This document shows positions 1-7,544 of a stretch of DNA of 42,773 nt, one piece after another; position 1 is the first letter of the stretch; each line of letters opens with the position of its first letter. The notes beneath the pieces were generated by a model, which saw only the letters and a list, made by a program, of their open reading frames with translations, was not told the DNA's origin and ran no database searches. Origin of the DNA: an uncultured Bacteroidales bacterium. Its GTDB lineage: Bacteria; Bacteroidota; Bacteroidia; Bacteroidales; P3. Made by a program: the position numbers and the translations under genes. The stretch lies in NCBI GenBank assembly GCA_946183915.1, contig CAMHDJ010000025.1, positions 1 through 42,773 on the forward strand, given 5' to 3'.

Positions 1-840
1 GGCGTGTTCGAGCCCCTGCTCACCGAGGAGGACGCCATCATCAGCGACGCCCTGAACCACGCCTCCATCATCGACGGCGTCCGCCTCTGCAAGGCCCAGC
101 GCTACCGCTACGCCAACGCCGACATGGCCGACCTCGAGGAGCAGCTCAAGGCCGCCCAGAAGAACCGCTTCCGCATCATCGTCACCGACGGTGTCTTCTC
201 GATGGACGGCAACGTCTGCCCGCTGGACAAGATCTACGAGCTGGCCAACAAGTACGACGCCATGGTGATGGTGGACGAGAGCCACTCGGCCGGCGTGGTC
301 GGCAAGACCGGCCGCGGCGTCACCGAGCGCTACAACCTGCGTGGCAAGATCGAGATCCTCACCGGCACCCTTGGCAAGGCCTTCGGCGGCGCCATGGGCG
401 GTTTCACCACCGGCAAGAAGGAGATCATCGACATGCTGCGTCAGCGCAGCCGTCCCTACCTCTTCAGCAACTCGATGGCTCCCGGCCTCGTGGCCGCCGG
501 CATCCGCATGTTCGAGCTCATGAGCGAGACCAACGCCCTGCAGGACAAGCTGCACGAGAACACCGACTACTTCCTGCGCCGCATGAAGGAGGAAGGCTTC
601 GACTGCAAGCCCTCGGAGAGCGCCATCTGCGCCGTCATGATCTACGACGCCGCCAAGAGCCAGCAGTACGCCGCCAAGATGCAGGAAGAAGGCATCTTCG
701 TCACCGGCTTCTACTATCCCGTCGTCCCGAAGGGCCAGGCCCGTATCCGCGTGCAGATCAGCGCCGCCCACGAGCACGAGCACCTCGACAAGTGCATCGA
801 GGCCTTCAAGAAGGTCCGCAAAGAGATCGAGGGCAAATAA
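1..840 (+). CDS. kbl: Glycine C-acetyltransferase (2-amino-3-ketobutyrate CoA ligase), 5'-truncated by window edge
   Basis: PLP enzyme of the alpha-oxoamine synthase family. It joins CoA to 2-amino-3-ketobutyrate to give glycine and acetyl-CoA, the second step of threonine breakdown in the cytoplasm. The reading frame is open from base 1, so the start and about 115 N-terminal residues of a usual ~395-residue enzyme lie outside the window; the GTG at 4 is not a real start. Seen: the segment ISDALNHASIIDGVRLCKA, the VDESHSAG aspartate region that contacts the PLP ring, and TGTLGKAFGG, whose Lys should form the PLP Schiff base. The gene ends in TAA followed by a strong terminator. The partner dehydrogenase tdh is at 6422-7369 on the same strand. 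Family assignment is very secure. Confidence 0.96.
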   Translation, partial: GVFEPLLTEEDAIISDALNHASIIDGVRLCKAQRYRYANADMADLEEQLKAAQKNRFRIIVTDGVFSMDGNVCPLDKIYELANKYDAMVMVDESHSAGVVGKTGRGVTERYNLRGKIEILTGTLGKAFGGAMGGFTTGKKEIIDMLRQRSRPYLFSNSMAPGLVAAGIRMFELMSETNALQDKLHENTDYFLRRMKEEGFDCKPSESAICAVMIYDAAKSQQYAAKMQEEGIFVTGFYYPVVPKGQARIRVQISAAHEHEHLDKCIEAFKKVRKEIEGK

Positions 841-858
841 ACAAAGTGCACCGAAAGC

Positions 859-898
859 AAAGCAAGGGAGCCCGATCGGGCTCCCTTGCTTTATTTTT
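859..898 (+). terminator. Rho-independent terminator of kbl
   Basis: A perfect 15-bp stem (859-873 with 878-892) with a GATC loop is followed by ATTTTT. It starts 18 bp after the kbl stop. The stem is fully symmetric, so weak termination in the other direction is possible. Confidence 0.9.
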
Positions 899-1092
899 AC
901 ATGATCGGAACCATATAACAGGTGTTTGACGGTGTATTGATCTTGAGTGAGGGTTTATGCGTAACTATAGGTTTACACCTTTTACTCACCTTTTACTCAC
1001 CATTTGCTCATCTTTTGTCTCGCTCTAAGGTAACAATAAGGAAACTTCGGCGATGTCTCGACGGTCATTCGACGATTAGTAGCAGAATATTT

Positions 1093-1123
1093 CTTGCCAG
1101 ATTAATATATTTATGTAATTTTG
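1093..1123 (+). promoter_or_regulatory. Candidate Bacteroidota promoter without an obvious gene
   Basis: TAATTTTG at 1116-1123 fits the -7 consensus TAnnTTTG. CTTG at 1093-1096, 19 bp upstream, is a 3-of-4 match to the -33 TTTG box. No convincing coding region follows before the terminator-like hairpin at 1255-1290, so any transcript would be short (see the candidate ncRNA). Confidence 0.4.
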
Positions 1124-1129
1124 CAGTCG

Positions 1130-1292
1130 AATTGCAAGATTGCATAAACCTATGACACCTTTGGAAGTAGCGGAAATATACATTTTCTCCGCATATCCGT
1201 ATTGTTGCCTTCTTGGTGAGCTCTTTGTGCCAATACCAGAATCACCACAAAAAGAGGGGAGCAAAGCCGTACTGGTTTTGCTCCCCTTTTAC
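1130..1292 (+). ncRNA. Candidate small RNA of unknown family
   Basis: The stretch lies between a promoter-like site (1093-1123) and a hairpin with a T-run (1255-1290), giving a predicted transcript of about 160 nt. An internal TGGTGA...TCACCA pairing is visible upstream of the terminator. The short reading frames here carry no recognisable protein. I cannot match it to 6S, SRP, tmRNA or RNase P from sequence. It could instead be decayed intergenic DNA. Confidence 0.25.
1255..1290. terminator. Terminator-like hairpin, possibly bidirectional
   Basis: GGGGAGCAAAGCC (1256-1268) pairs with GGTTTTGCTCCCC (1274-1286) through a short loop, with one G-T pair. TTTT follows on the plus strand, and an A-run at 1248-1253 provides T's on the minus strand. 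It could end the candidate small RNA, or back up the terminator of the minus-strand LRR gene. Confidence 0.6.
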
Positions 1293-1380
1293 TCTCCATC
1301 GTTTCGCCTATTGCCTCGGTATATGGTGACAATAAGGATCCTTCGACAATGTTTCGAAGGTCTTTCGGCGGTCTGCATAT

Positions 1381-1426
1381 AAAAAAGAACGTACCTTTTC
1401 TATTAAAGAGGCACGCCCTTCTTTTT
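1381..1426 (-). terminator. Rho-independent terminator of the LRR gene
   Basis: Read on the minus strand, AAAGAAGGGCGTGCC pairs with GGTACGTTCTTTTTT, using several G-U pairs, across a loop of about 16 nt, and the 3' arm ends in a T-run. It lies just after the stop codon of the minus-strand LRR gene at 1440. Confidence 0.7.
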
Positions 1427-1439
1427 AGAAGATCCATTT

Positions 1440-3653
1440 CTATCGAATTACCACCACTTTGCGGGCAGGATAATTACCGATCTTGATTAAATAGGTACCC
1501 GAGGCGGGAGCCTGGAAGCGCAACGGTGCATATTCATCCTGTTTGGCGGCGAGTACACGTCCGTTAATGTCATACAACGTTACATGATTGCCGTTGGCCC
1601 CCTCTATCACTATTTGTCCTCGGCTGGAATACACCATGGTGTTTAGGGCGTCCACACCGTCGATGCCTTCTCCCGTAATATAAACCGTGTCATGGATGAA
1701 GACTGTGTCGTGAAGCCAAACGGTGTCATATTGCGTCAGCCATAGAGTGTCTATCACCGACAGCGTGTCGTAAATGAAATTATCAATGGTGTCGTACATT
1801 GTATTCGTCACCGTGTCGTAATGTGTCACCGTCACGGTATCGGTCAAGGTAATGTATGTGGTGTCGTGCACATATACATTCACATATAATGTGTTTGTGA
1901 TAGTGTCAGTCAGCGTGACATATGTGGTGTCGTGTACTGCATATGGCACATTGACATAGGTCGTGTCGTGTATATATACATTCATATACAAGGAATCGTG
2001 CAGCGTTGTCGTATCGTGAATATATGTTGTGTCTGCAGGAGTAAAAACAGCCGTTACAATGGTATCTGAGATCAAAATGATAGTTCTAGGGTTTGTGTTT
2101 ACGTTGTCAGACCATCCTCTGAACTGCATATTCATCTGTGGCAAAGCAAAGATTTCAATCTGACTCATGTAAGGGTATGTGCCACCACCTATTGCATTAT
2201 GGCAGGTAAGCGTGTATTCGTTTGGCTCAAAAACACCCACTATGACAGTATCTTGAACGCATATCAAAGTGCGAGGGTTGTCAGTGTTGTCATCGCTCCA
2301 CTTTACAAAATGGTAGCCATAGTTTGGTGATGCAGTCAAAACAACCGCGCTTCCTAGTGTAACTGTATCGGTTCCTGTTGTTGTCCCCATCTCGTTATTG
2401 CAAGAATACACAGAGACAAACCTGGATGAGTCTTCTTGAATATTTCCAAAAAAGCTCCAAGGTCTATTGAATGGAGTTGTGTTGGTGTTGGTATATAGGT
2501 CTATCGTACCCACAGGGATAATCAAAGTTGCATTACTAAGGGGGATTCCGTAGAAAATATTATTGGTATCGCCTACTTCAGCGTCATAGTATGGTACACT
2601 GTCGGTCCAATCTACACGTACTGTCGATATATTCAAACAATTCTTGAATATGTTTTTGTCAATTGTCTTGACATTATTGCCAAACGAGACGGTTCCCAAT
2701 CCAATACAGACATAAAATACTCCATCACTACCGTTGATAGGTAAAAAGGAGCAACTATCTGCATTAAAACTGACTGTTGAAAGAGAAGTGCATGAGTGAA
2801 AAGCCTGATTGGCGATTGTGCTAACCGAACGGGGAATGGTAATGGATGTTAATGCCGAGCATCCGTAGAAAGCACGATAACCTATTGTTGTTAGTCCATT
2901 GCCCAAATCGATAGTGCTCAAACTGATGCAGTTGTAGAATGCACTCTGTTTAATGGTTGTGACACTATTTGGAATGGTAATACTCTCCAGTGCAGAGCAG
3001 TTATAAAAAGCATTAAACCCAATCTCTATTATGTTACTTCCAAGACTAATGGAGGTTAAACTACTGCATCCTGAAAAAGTCTGCGAATATATTTGAGTAA
3101 CACCATCAGGAATTGTGATAGATGTCAAACTGGTGCATCCTTCAAAGGCTGCACCCCCTAACCAGGTAACACTTTCTGGAAGGGTGATGGAAGATAAGTT
3201 TGAACAATTGTAAAAGGCATTATACCCAATAGTGTCGACATTATTAGGAATTGTGATAGATGTTAAACTATAACATTGCCTGAATGCATTAGATCTTATG
3301 CTGATTACACTTGCGGGAATCGTAACTGAAATTAATCCCGAGCATTTGAAGAAAGCACATTCATCGATATATTTCACGGTGTAGTATGTACCATTGTAGA
3401 ATACTGTATCTGGTATTACGAGATTACCGGAAGGACTACCAGAAGTATAGGGATGATAATTAGAAAAACTTTGATAAGTAAATTGAACCTGGGGACATAA
3501 TGTTACAGTATTATACTCCGTCCATGTGTTAGGATTAATCTTGTAATACAGCGTTTGTCCGCTAGGCGCCACCGCCGAGAAATCGTAGGCGTACACCTTT
3601 TCTGTTGCAGCCATCATTAAGATGGACACTATTAAAAGAATCGTCCTTTTCAT
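1440..3653 (-). CDS. BspA-type leucine-rich-repeat protein secreted by T9SS (737 aa)
   Basis: Surface or secreted protein. A signal peptide (about 1-22, ending KVYA) is followed by around ten BspA/LRR_5 repeats of about 23 residues (about 90-390; pattern AFYNCSSLTSITIPNSVTTI). Two InlB/Listeria-Bacteroides-like repeats (about 411-538; HFVKWSDDNTDNPRT) come next. A linker at about 538-659 is built of DTTYVHDTTY-like units, and a type A T9SS sorting domain ends it (about 660-737; SGTYLIKIGNYPARKVVVIR). BspA LRRs usually mediate adhesion; the ligand here cannot be told. The start codon overlaps the stop of the small upstream gene by 4 bp (ATGA). Base composition is clearly richer in A+T than kbl or adk, which suggests transfer or a different mutational history. 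Confidence 0.88.
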   Translation of the reverse strand: MKRTILLIVSILMMAATEKVYAYDFSAVAPSGQTLYYKINPNTWTEYNTVTLCPQVQFTYQSFSNYHPYTSGSPSGNLVIPDTVFYNGTYYTVKYIDECAFFKCSGLISVTIPASVISIRSNAFRQCYSLTSITIPNNVDTIGYNAFYNCSNLSSITLPESVTWLGGAAFEGCTSLTSITIPDGVTQIYSQTFSGCSSLTSISLGSNIIEIGFNAFYNCSALESITIPNSVTTIKQSAFYNCISLSTIDLGNGLTTIGYRAFYGCSALTSITIPRSVSTIANQAFHSCTSLSTVSFNADSCSFLPINGSDGVFYVCIGLGTVSFGNNVKTIDKNIFKNCLNISTVRVDWTDSVPYYDAEVGDTNNIFYGIPLSNATLIIPVGTIDLYTNTNTTPFNRPWSFFGNIQEDSSRFVSVYSCNNEMGTTTGTDTVTLGSAVVLTASPNYGYHFVKWSDDNTDNPRTLICVQDTVIVGVFEPNEYTLTCHNAIGGGTYPYMSQIEIFALPQMNMQFRGWSDNVNTNPRTIILISDTIVTAVFTPADTTYIHDTTTLHDSLYMNVYIHDTTYVNVPYAVHDTTYVTLTDTITNTLYVNVYVHDTTYITLTDTVTVTHYDTVTNTMYDTIDNFIYDTLSVIDTLWLTQYDTVWLHDTVFIHDTVYITGEGIDGVDALNTMVYSSRGQIVIEGANGNHVTLYDINGRVLAAKQDEYAPLRFQAPASGTYLIKIGNYPARKVVVIR

Positions 3654-3958
3654 AATGTGTTGCTTTCTTTGTCAGTTCGTGTCCATTGGGCGATTGTGTT
3701 ATCATTCCCAAAGATATTCCGGCCCGAAACATCATCATTGTGTTTGATTGCCAGTTTCCCTTCTTTCGATAGTCTTAATAAGGCATTACTAATCTGAATA
3801 TGTGCCATTTTTACGTCACTATATTCTTTCAGCCAATCTAGATACGAAAGTGGATACCCCATCGTGTACAATGTATAGAATTGATGAGATTTAAACTCTT
3901 TTGGCAGGAGAGCAATAATACGCCTAGCTTCATTCTCAAATAGTTTTATGTCAATCAT
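3650..3958 (-). CDS. Hypothetical 102-residue protein, translationally coupled to the LRR gene
   Basis: Not recognised. The ATG at 3958 (MIDIKLFENEARRIIALLPK) is preferred over an in-frame start at 4039, whose extra 27 residues look like translated leader. The protein is helix-rich and charged, with no signal peptide or TM segment. The segment YPLSYLDWLKEYSDVKMAHIQISNALLRLSKEGKL reads like a winged-helix style unit, so a regulator is conceivable, but this is only a guess from the pattern. Its stop overlaps the LRR start by 4 bp, so the two are probably co-translated from the promoter near 4278-4308. Confidence 0.65.
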   Translation of the reverse strand: MIDIKLFENEARRIIALLPKEFKSHQFYTLYTMGYPLSYLDWLKEYSDVKMAHIQISNALLRLSKEGKLAIKHNDDVSGRNIFGNDNTIAQWTRTDKESNTL

Positions 3959-4277
3959 TTTACAGAACCCTTGTACGTGTCGGGCGCAACTTCTGTTCAC
4001 AGCTCGATGAAAAAAATACAACGAAGAAAGTGGAGCCATCCATTTATGTCTCTATCTTCTCGTGTAAGGGTCTGGACTCCCCGTGAAATGAATATAAAGG
4101 TACTCTGAATCGCTCCACAGATGGATGTATCAAGGGTATAATACGATCCAATGGAGCATCTCGTAACTCCTTTATTCCTAATTTCACGGTTGATGCGTAA
4201 ATGGTCCAGATTTACACGATCGGAATAAGGCGAAAATGCGCTTTCTTTCGGTCTTTCTTCTCTGTCGAAAGACGATG

Positions 4278-4308
4278 CAAAGTTACAAACTTTTCTCGAC
4301 GTGGCAAA
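4278..4308 (-). promoter_or_regulatory. Bacteroidota promoter for the hypothetical-LRR operon
   Basis: On the minus strand TTTG (4308-4305) is followed 19 bp later by TAACTTTG (4285-4278), matching TTTG-N19..21-TAnnTTTG. The first start codon at 3958 would leave a leader of about 310 nt. It is divergent from, and partly interleaved with, the adk promoter. The 3959-4373 gap otherwise holds no gene I can support. Confidence 0.55.
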
Positions 4309-4313
4309 AAATA

Positions 4314-4345
4314 TTTCTTCTGTGTCGTTTTTTGTTGTATCTTTG
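4314..4345 (+). promoter_or_regulatory. Promoter of adk
   Basis: TATCTTTG at 4338-4345 is a perfect TAnnTTTG -7 box. TTTC at 4314-4317, 20 bp upstream, is a 3-of-4 -33 box. The predicted transcript starts about 20 nt before the adk ATG. Confidence 0.6.
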
Positions 4346-4373
4346 CAGTCATAAATCAGAGAAGAAGAAAGCT

Positions 4374-5027
4374 ATGATCAATATCGTTATCTTTGGGGCG
4401 CCGGGGGCCGGGAAGGGGACGCAGGCGCAGCTGCTGGCGGAGAAGTACGACTTCCTGCATATCTCGACGGGCGACCTGCTGCGGCAGGAGGTGGCGCTGC
4501 AGACCCCTGTGGGCCAGCGAGCCCAGGCCATCATGAACCGCGGCGACCTGGTGGGCGACGACATCGTGGTGTCGCTCCTCGGGCGCGCGCTCGAGCTGCG
4601 GTCCACGCTGCCCGACCCCGACGCTGCCCTCGACCCGTGGGACGTGGAGCGCCACGGGCGTCCGCACCGCCCCGAAGGCTGCATCATCGACGGCTTTCCC
4701 CGCACCGTGTCGCAGGCGCAGACGCTCGAGTTCCTCTTCGGGCGCCTGAAGCGCAAGATCGACTGTGTGGTGGCCATCGACGTGCCGCGCGACGAGCTGG
4801 TGCGCCGCATCCACGAACGCGCCGCCATCAGCGGCCGGGCCGACGACACCGAGGAGGTGATCCGCCACCGCCTCGACCTCTACGATCAGCAAACCACGCC
4901 GGTGCTCGACTACTACCGCGTGTCGGGCCTGCTGGTGACCGTCGACGGCAGCGGCGAGATCTCCGAGACCAACAGCCGCATCTGCCAGACGCTGGAGCTG
5001 GTGATGCACCTCAAGGCCAAACGGTAG
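4374..5027 (+). CDS. adk: Adenylate kinase with an atypical insertion (217 aa)
   Basis: Cytoplasmic enzyme interconverting ATP + AMP and 2 ADP. The ATG at 4374 is chosen because the P-loop (GAPGAGKGT, 8-16) follows immediately; upstream in-frame codons run through the promoter. Also seen: the AMP-binding DGFPRT motif (106-111) and a short LID (RAAISGRADDTEE, about 149-161), as in short-form bacterial Adk. Bacteroidota Adk is usually about 190 residues. The excess sits at about 77-100 (STLPDPDAALDPWDVERHGR), just before the DGFPRT strand, where most relatives have a short turn. The gene is high in GC, unlike its neighbours on both sides, and stands alone on its strand. Function is secure; the meaning of the insertion is unknown. 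Confidence 0.95.
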   Translation: MINIVIFGAPGAGKGTQAQLLAEKYDFLHISTGDLLRQEVALQTPVGQRAQAIMNRGDLVGDDIVVSLLGRALELRSTLPDPDAALDPWDVERHGRPHRPEGCIIDGFPRTVSQAQTLEFLFGRLKRKIDCVVAIDVPRDELVRRIHERAAISGRADDTEEVIRHRLDLYDQQTTPVLDYYRVSGLLVTVDGSGEISETNSRICQTLELVMHLKAKR

Positions 5028-5106
5028 GGGCGGGGCAAGCACTTGTTTATATAACCCAAAGATTGGCTGTTCTTCCGGGATTGTATTCTGTAAAAAATAT
5101 ATAATT

Positions 5107-5139
5107 TTTGGATTATATTCCAGAAATTGTATATATTTG
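5107..5139 (+). promoter_or_regulatory. Promoter of the AAA+/DUF4143 gene
   Basis: TTTG (5107-5110), 21 bp, then TATATTTG (5132-5139): a full match to the Bacteroidota housekeeping promoter, 20 bp before the chosen ATG. Confidence 0.7.
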
Positions 5140-5159
5140 CACCGAGAAAAAGATATGTT

Positions 5160-6281
5160 ATGATTGCTCGGAAATTAGAAAAAACGATTAGTAACCAGCT
5201 GTTTAAGGGGAAAGCGGTGATTCTTGTCGGGCCACGGCAAGTGGGTAAAACCACCCTTCTGGAGGAGTTGGTGCGTCATAGTGACAGGCGAGTGCTCTCG
5301 CTCAACTGCGATGAGCCCGAGGTGCAGACCATGCTCTCCAATACCAATGTGGCAAAGCTGCGTGCCATTGTGGGAAACAACGAGCTGCTATTGATCGACG
5401 AGGCTCAGAGGGTGGATAATATAGGCCTGACAATCAAGATGATTGTCGACAACCTCAAGGATGTGCAAGTGGTGGCAACCGGTTCGTCGGCCTTTGAACT
5501 GCGCAACCGTCAAAACGAGCCTCTCACCGGTCGCAAGTTCGAGTACCAGATGTTCCCTGTCAGCAGTGGTGAGATCATAGACACGTTTGGCTTGCTTGAG
5601 GAGAAGCGCACGCTGGAGAACCGACTCATATACGGCAGCTACCCAGACATAGTGATGCACCCCGAAGAGGCCCGTCGCTATCTGACCGATCTCACACAGA
5701 GCTACCTTTACAAAGACATTCTTTCACTCGACAGCCTGCGCAAGCCCCAGTTGCTCGACAGGTTGCTGCGGGCCCTCGCCTTTCAAATGGGCAGTGAAGT
5801 GTCCACCAACGAGCTGGCCCGCACCCTGCAGACCGACGGCAAAACGGTCGACAAGTATATCGATGTGCTGGAGAAGTGCTATGTCGTTTTCCGTCTGGGC
5901 GGACTGAGCCGCAACCTCCGCACCGAGTTGAAGCGAGCCAAGAAGATATACTTCTACGACAGTGGAATACGCAACGCCATCATACAGCAGTTTGCTCCGG
6001 TGAATTTCCGCAACGACATGGGCGCGCTTTGGGAGAATTTCTTTATTTCCGAACGGATGAAACGCAACCACTACGACGGACACTACTGCAACTCTTTCTT
6101 TTGGCGCACCACCCTACAGCAGGAGATAGACCTTGTCGAGGAATGCGACGGCGCCATGACAGCGTTCGAGATGAAGTGGAACCCCGCGAAAAAAGTCCTC
6201 TTCTCAAAGAGTTTCCTGGAGGCTTACAACGTCAAAGAGACGGTGACCATAACCCCCGACAACTACCTGGAATACCTCTAG
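5160..6281 (+). CDS. AAA+ ATPase with DUF4143 C-terminal domain (373 aa)
   Basis: Member of the AAA_14/DUF4143 family of stand-alone ATPases that are scattered and often multi-copy in Bacteroidota and archaea; their physiological role is unsettled. The ATG at 5160 is used because an earlier in-frame start falls in the promoter. Seen: Walker A GPRQVGKTT (24-32), Walker B LLLIDEAQ (77-84), a sensor-like VATGSSAFEL, and the DUF4143 core with a winged-helix stretch (SEVSTNELARTLQTDGKTVDK). A C-terminal EIDLV (322-326) is followed by FEMK (336-339), which is spaced like a D...ExK PD-(D/E)XK nuclease core. Composition is more A+T-rich than adk and tdh on either side, suggesting insertion. No partner gene is adjacent, so a toxin-antitoxin or transport role cannot be argued. 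Confidence 0.88.
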   Translation: MIARKLEKTISNQLFKGKAVILVGPRQVGKTTLLEELVRHSDRRVLSLNCDEPEVQTMLSNTNVAKLRAIVGNNELLLIDEAQRVDNIGLTIKMIVDNLKDVQVVATGSSAFELRNRQNEPLTGRKFEYQMFPVSSGEIIDTFGLLEEKRTLENRLIYGSYPDIVMHPEEARRYLTDLTQSYLYKDILSLDSLRKPQLLDRLLRALAFQMGSEVSTNELARTLQTDGKTVDKYIDVLEKCYVVFRLGGLSRNLRTELKRAKKIYFYDSGIRNAIIQQFAPVNFRNDMGALWENFFISERMKRNHYDGHYCNSFFWRTTLQQEIDLVEECDGAMTAFEMKWNPAKKVLFSKSFLEAYNVKETVTITPDNYLEYL

Positions 6282-6333
6282 TGCACAAACGAGGTGAAAT
6301 GTAAATAATCTCAGCAAGATAAAATTTATTTCG

Positions 6334-6341
6334 TATTTTTG
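6334..6341 (+). promoter_or_regulatory. Possible -7 box of tdh
   Basis: TATTTTTG matches TAnnTTTG, 80 bp upstream of the tdh ATG. No convincing TTTG is seen at the expected -33 distance, so this is weaker than the other promoters. Confidence 0.4.
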
Positions 6342-6421
6342 CACTCATCGCTGCATGGTAATGTTCCATGCAAGTGTGTGATACATTGTTGGTTATAAGG
6401 AAATATTAATATATAGAGACA

Positions 6422-7369
6422 ATGAAAAAGATTCTTATCGTCGGTGCCGGCGGCCAGATTGGCAGTGAGCTGACACGTAATCTCAGAGACATTTATGGCG
6501 ACAACAACGTGGTGTGCAGCGACCTGCGTCCGCTGAAGGGCGACCCCTACGAGCGCGGCCCGGTGGAGCGCATCGACAGCACCCAGATCATGCAGATCGC
6601 CACTGCCGTGAAGCAGTACAACATCGACACCATCTACAACCTGGCGGCCATCCTGAGCGCCACTGCCGAGCTGAACCCCATGCTGGGTTGGAACGTCGGC
6701 ATCGGCTCGCTGGTCAACTGCCTCGAGGTGGCCCGCCTGTTTGGCTGCGCCGTCTTCACTCCCTCGTCGATCGGCGCCTTCGGCCCCTCCACTCCGCACG
6801 ACAACACGCCGCAGGACACCATCCAGCGCCCGAACACCATCTACGGTGTCACCAAGGTCACCGGCGAGCTGCTGAGCGACTACTACTTCACCCGCTTCGG
6901 CGTCGACACCCGCTCGGTCCGCTTCCCGGGCCTCATCAGCTACCAGACCCTCCCCGGCGGCGGCACCACCGACTACGCCGTCGAGATCTACTACGCCGCC
7001 GTCAAGGGCGAGAAGTTCGTCTGCCCGCTGAAGAAAGGCACCTACATGGACATGATGTACATGCCCGACGCCCAGAAGGCCATGATCGACATCATGGAGG
7101 CCGACCCCAGCAAGCTGGTGCACCGCAACTCGTTCAACGTGACGAGCATGAGCTTCGACCCCGAGATTATCTACAAGGCCATCAAGAAGCGCTACCCGCA
7201 GTTCGAGATGGTCTACGAGCCGGAGCCCATCAAGCAGGCCATCGCCGACAGCTGGCCCAACAAGATGGACGACAGCTGCGCCCGCGCCGAGTGGGGCTGG
7301 AACCCGCAGTACGACCTGGAGCGCATGACGGACGACATGATCCTCAACCTGAAGAAAAAATTGCTCTGA
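6422..7369 (+). CDS. tdh: L-threonine 3-dehydrogenase, SDR (epimerase-like) type (315 aa)
   Basis: Oxidises L-threonine to 2-amino-3-ketobutyrate with NAD+; kbl (1-840) then yields glycine and acetyl-CoA. It belongs to the extended SDR/NAD-dependent epimerase fold, as in flavobacterial threonine dehydrogenases, not the zinc MDR type of E. coli. Seen: a Rossmann glycine motif GAGGQIG (8-14), SS at 115-116 and YGVTK (141-145), the Ser/Tyr/Lys active-site set, and the GGGTTDYAVEIYY and MYMPDA segments typical of this subfamily as opposed to sugar epimerases. Length is normal. It is followed by a strong terminator, so it is probably monocistronic. Automated annotation often calls such proteins UDP-sugar epimerases; the threonine assignment is supported by kbl in the same window. 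Confidence 0.92.
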   Translation: MKKILIVGAGGQIGSELTRNLRDIYGDNNVVCSDLRPLKGDPYERGPVERIDSTQIMQIATAVKQYNIDTIYNLAAILSATAELNPMLGWNVGIGSLVNCLEVARLFGCAVFTPSSIGAFGPSTPHDNTPQDTIQRPNTIYGVTKVTGELLSDYYFTRFGVDTRSVRFPGLISYQTLPGGGTTDYAVEIYYAAVKGEKFVCPLKKGTYMDMMYMPDAQKAMIDIMEADPSKLVHRNSFNVTSMSFDPEIIYKAIKKRYPQFEMVYEPEPIKQAIADSWPNKMDDSCARAEWGWNPQYDLERMTDDMILNLKKKLL

Positions 7370-7411
7370 AAAAATAGATCGCGCACGATCTAATTGCGAT
7401 TTTCGACCCTC

Positions 7412-7451
7412 GTCGGGGGTGCCCATTTTGGGCACCCCCGACTCTTTTTTT
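7412..7451 (+). terminator. Rho-independent terminator of tdh
   Basis: A 13-bp perfect GC-rich stem (7412-7424 with 7430-7442) has a 5-nt loop and is followed by CTTTTTTT. Confidence 0.92.
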
Positions 7452-7544
7452 GCCCGTTTTTGGCCTCCAAACGGCCCCTGGAGGGCCTAAACGGCTGTGA
7501 GACACAGCCCTGTAGCCCTCCTGACGCCCGATCACCTCCGCAGT

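Larger units (their letters stand above)
997..1378 (+). repeat. Pair of diverged ~85-bp direct repeats in the kbl-LRR intergenic gap
   Basis: The stretch at about 997-1078 and that at about 1286-1373 align by eye: both begin CTTTTACTC, share the block ACAATAAGGA preceded by GGTRA, and then carry a TTCGRCRATGTYTCGAMGGTC segment. In the second copy CCTTCGA and TCGAAGG form a 7-bp stem. The copies are diverged, and the gap between them holds the candidate small RNA. Together with the kbl terminator this is what the 841-1439 gap contains; no gene is recognisable there. Confidence 0.5.

Noticed and set aside
3959-4039. N-terminal extension of the small hypothetical gene from 4039
   Set aside because: The added 27 residues look like translated leader, and the ATG at 3958 begins the compact part of the protein.
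5160-6281. Toxin-antitoxin or defence system around the AAA+ gene
   Set aside because: No second small gene is adjacent and no known defence motif is present; the gene stands alone between adk and tdh.
6422-7369. UDP-sugar epimerase
   Set aside because: The GGGTTDYAVEIYY and MYMPDA segments fit SDR threonine dehydrogenases, and kbl is in the same window.
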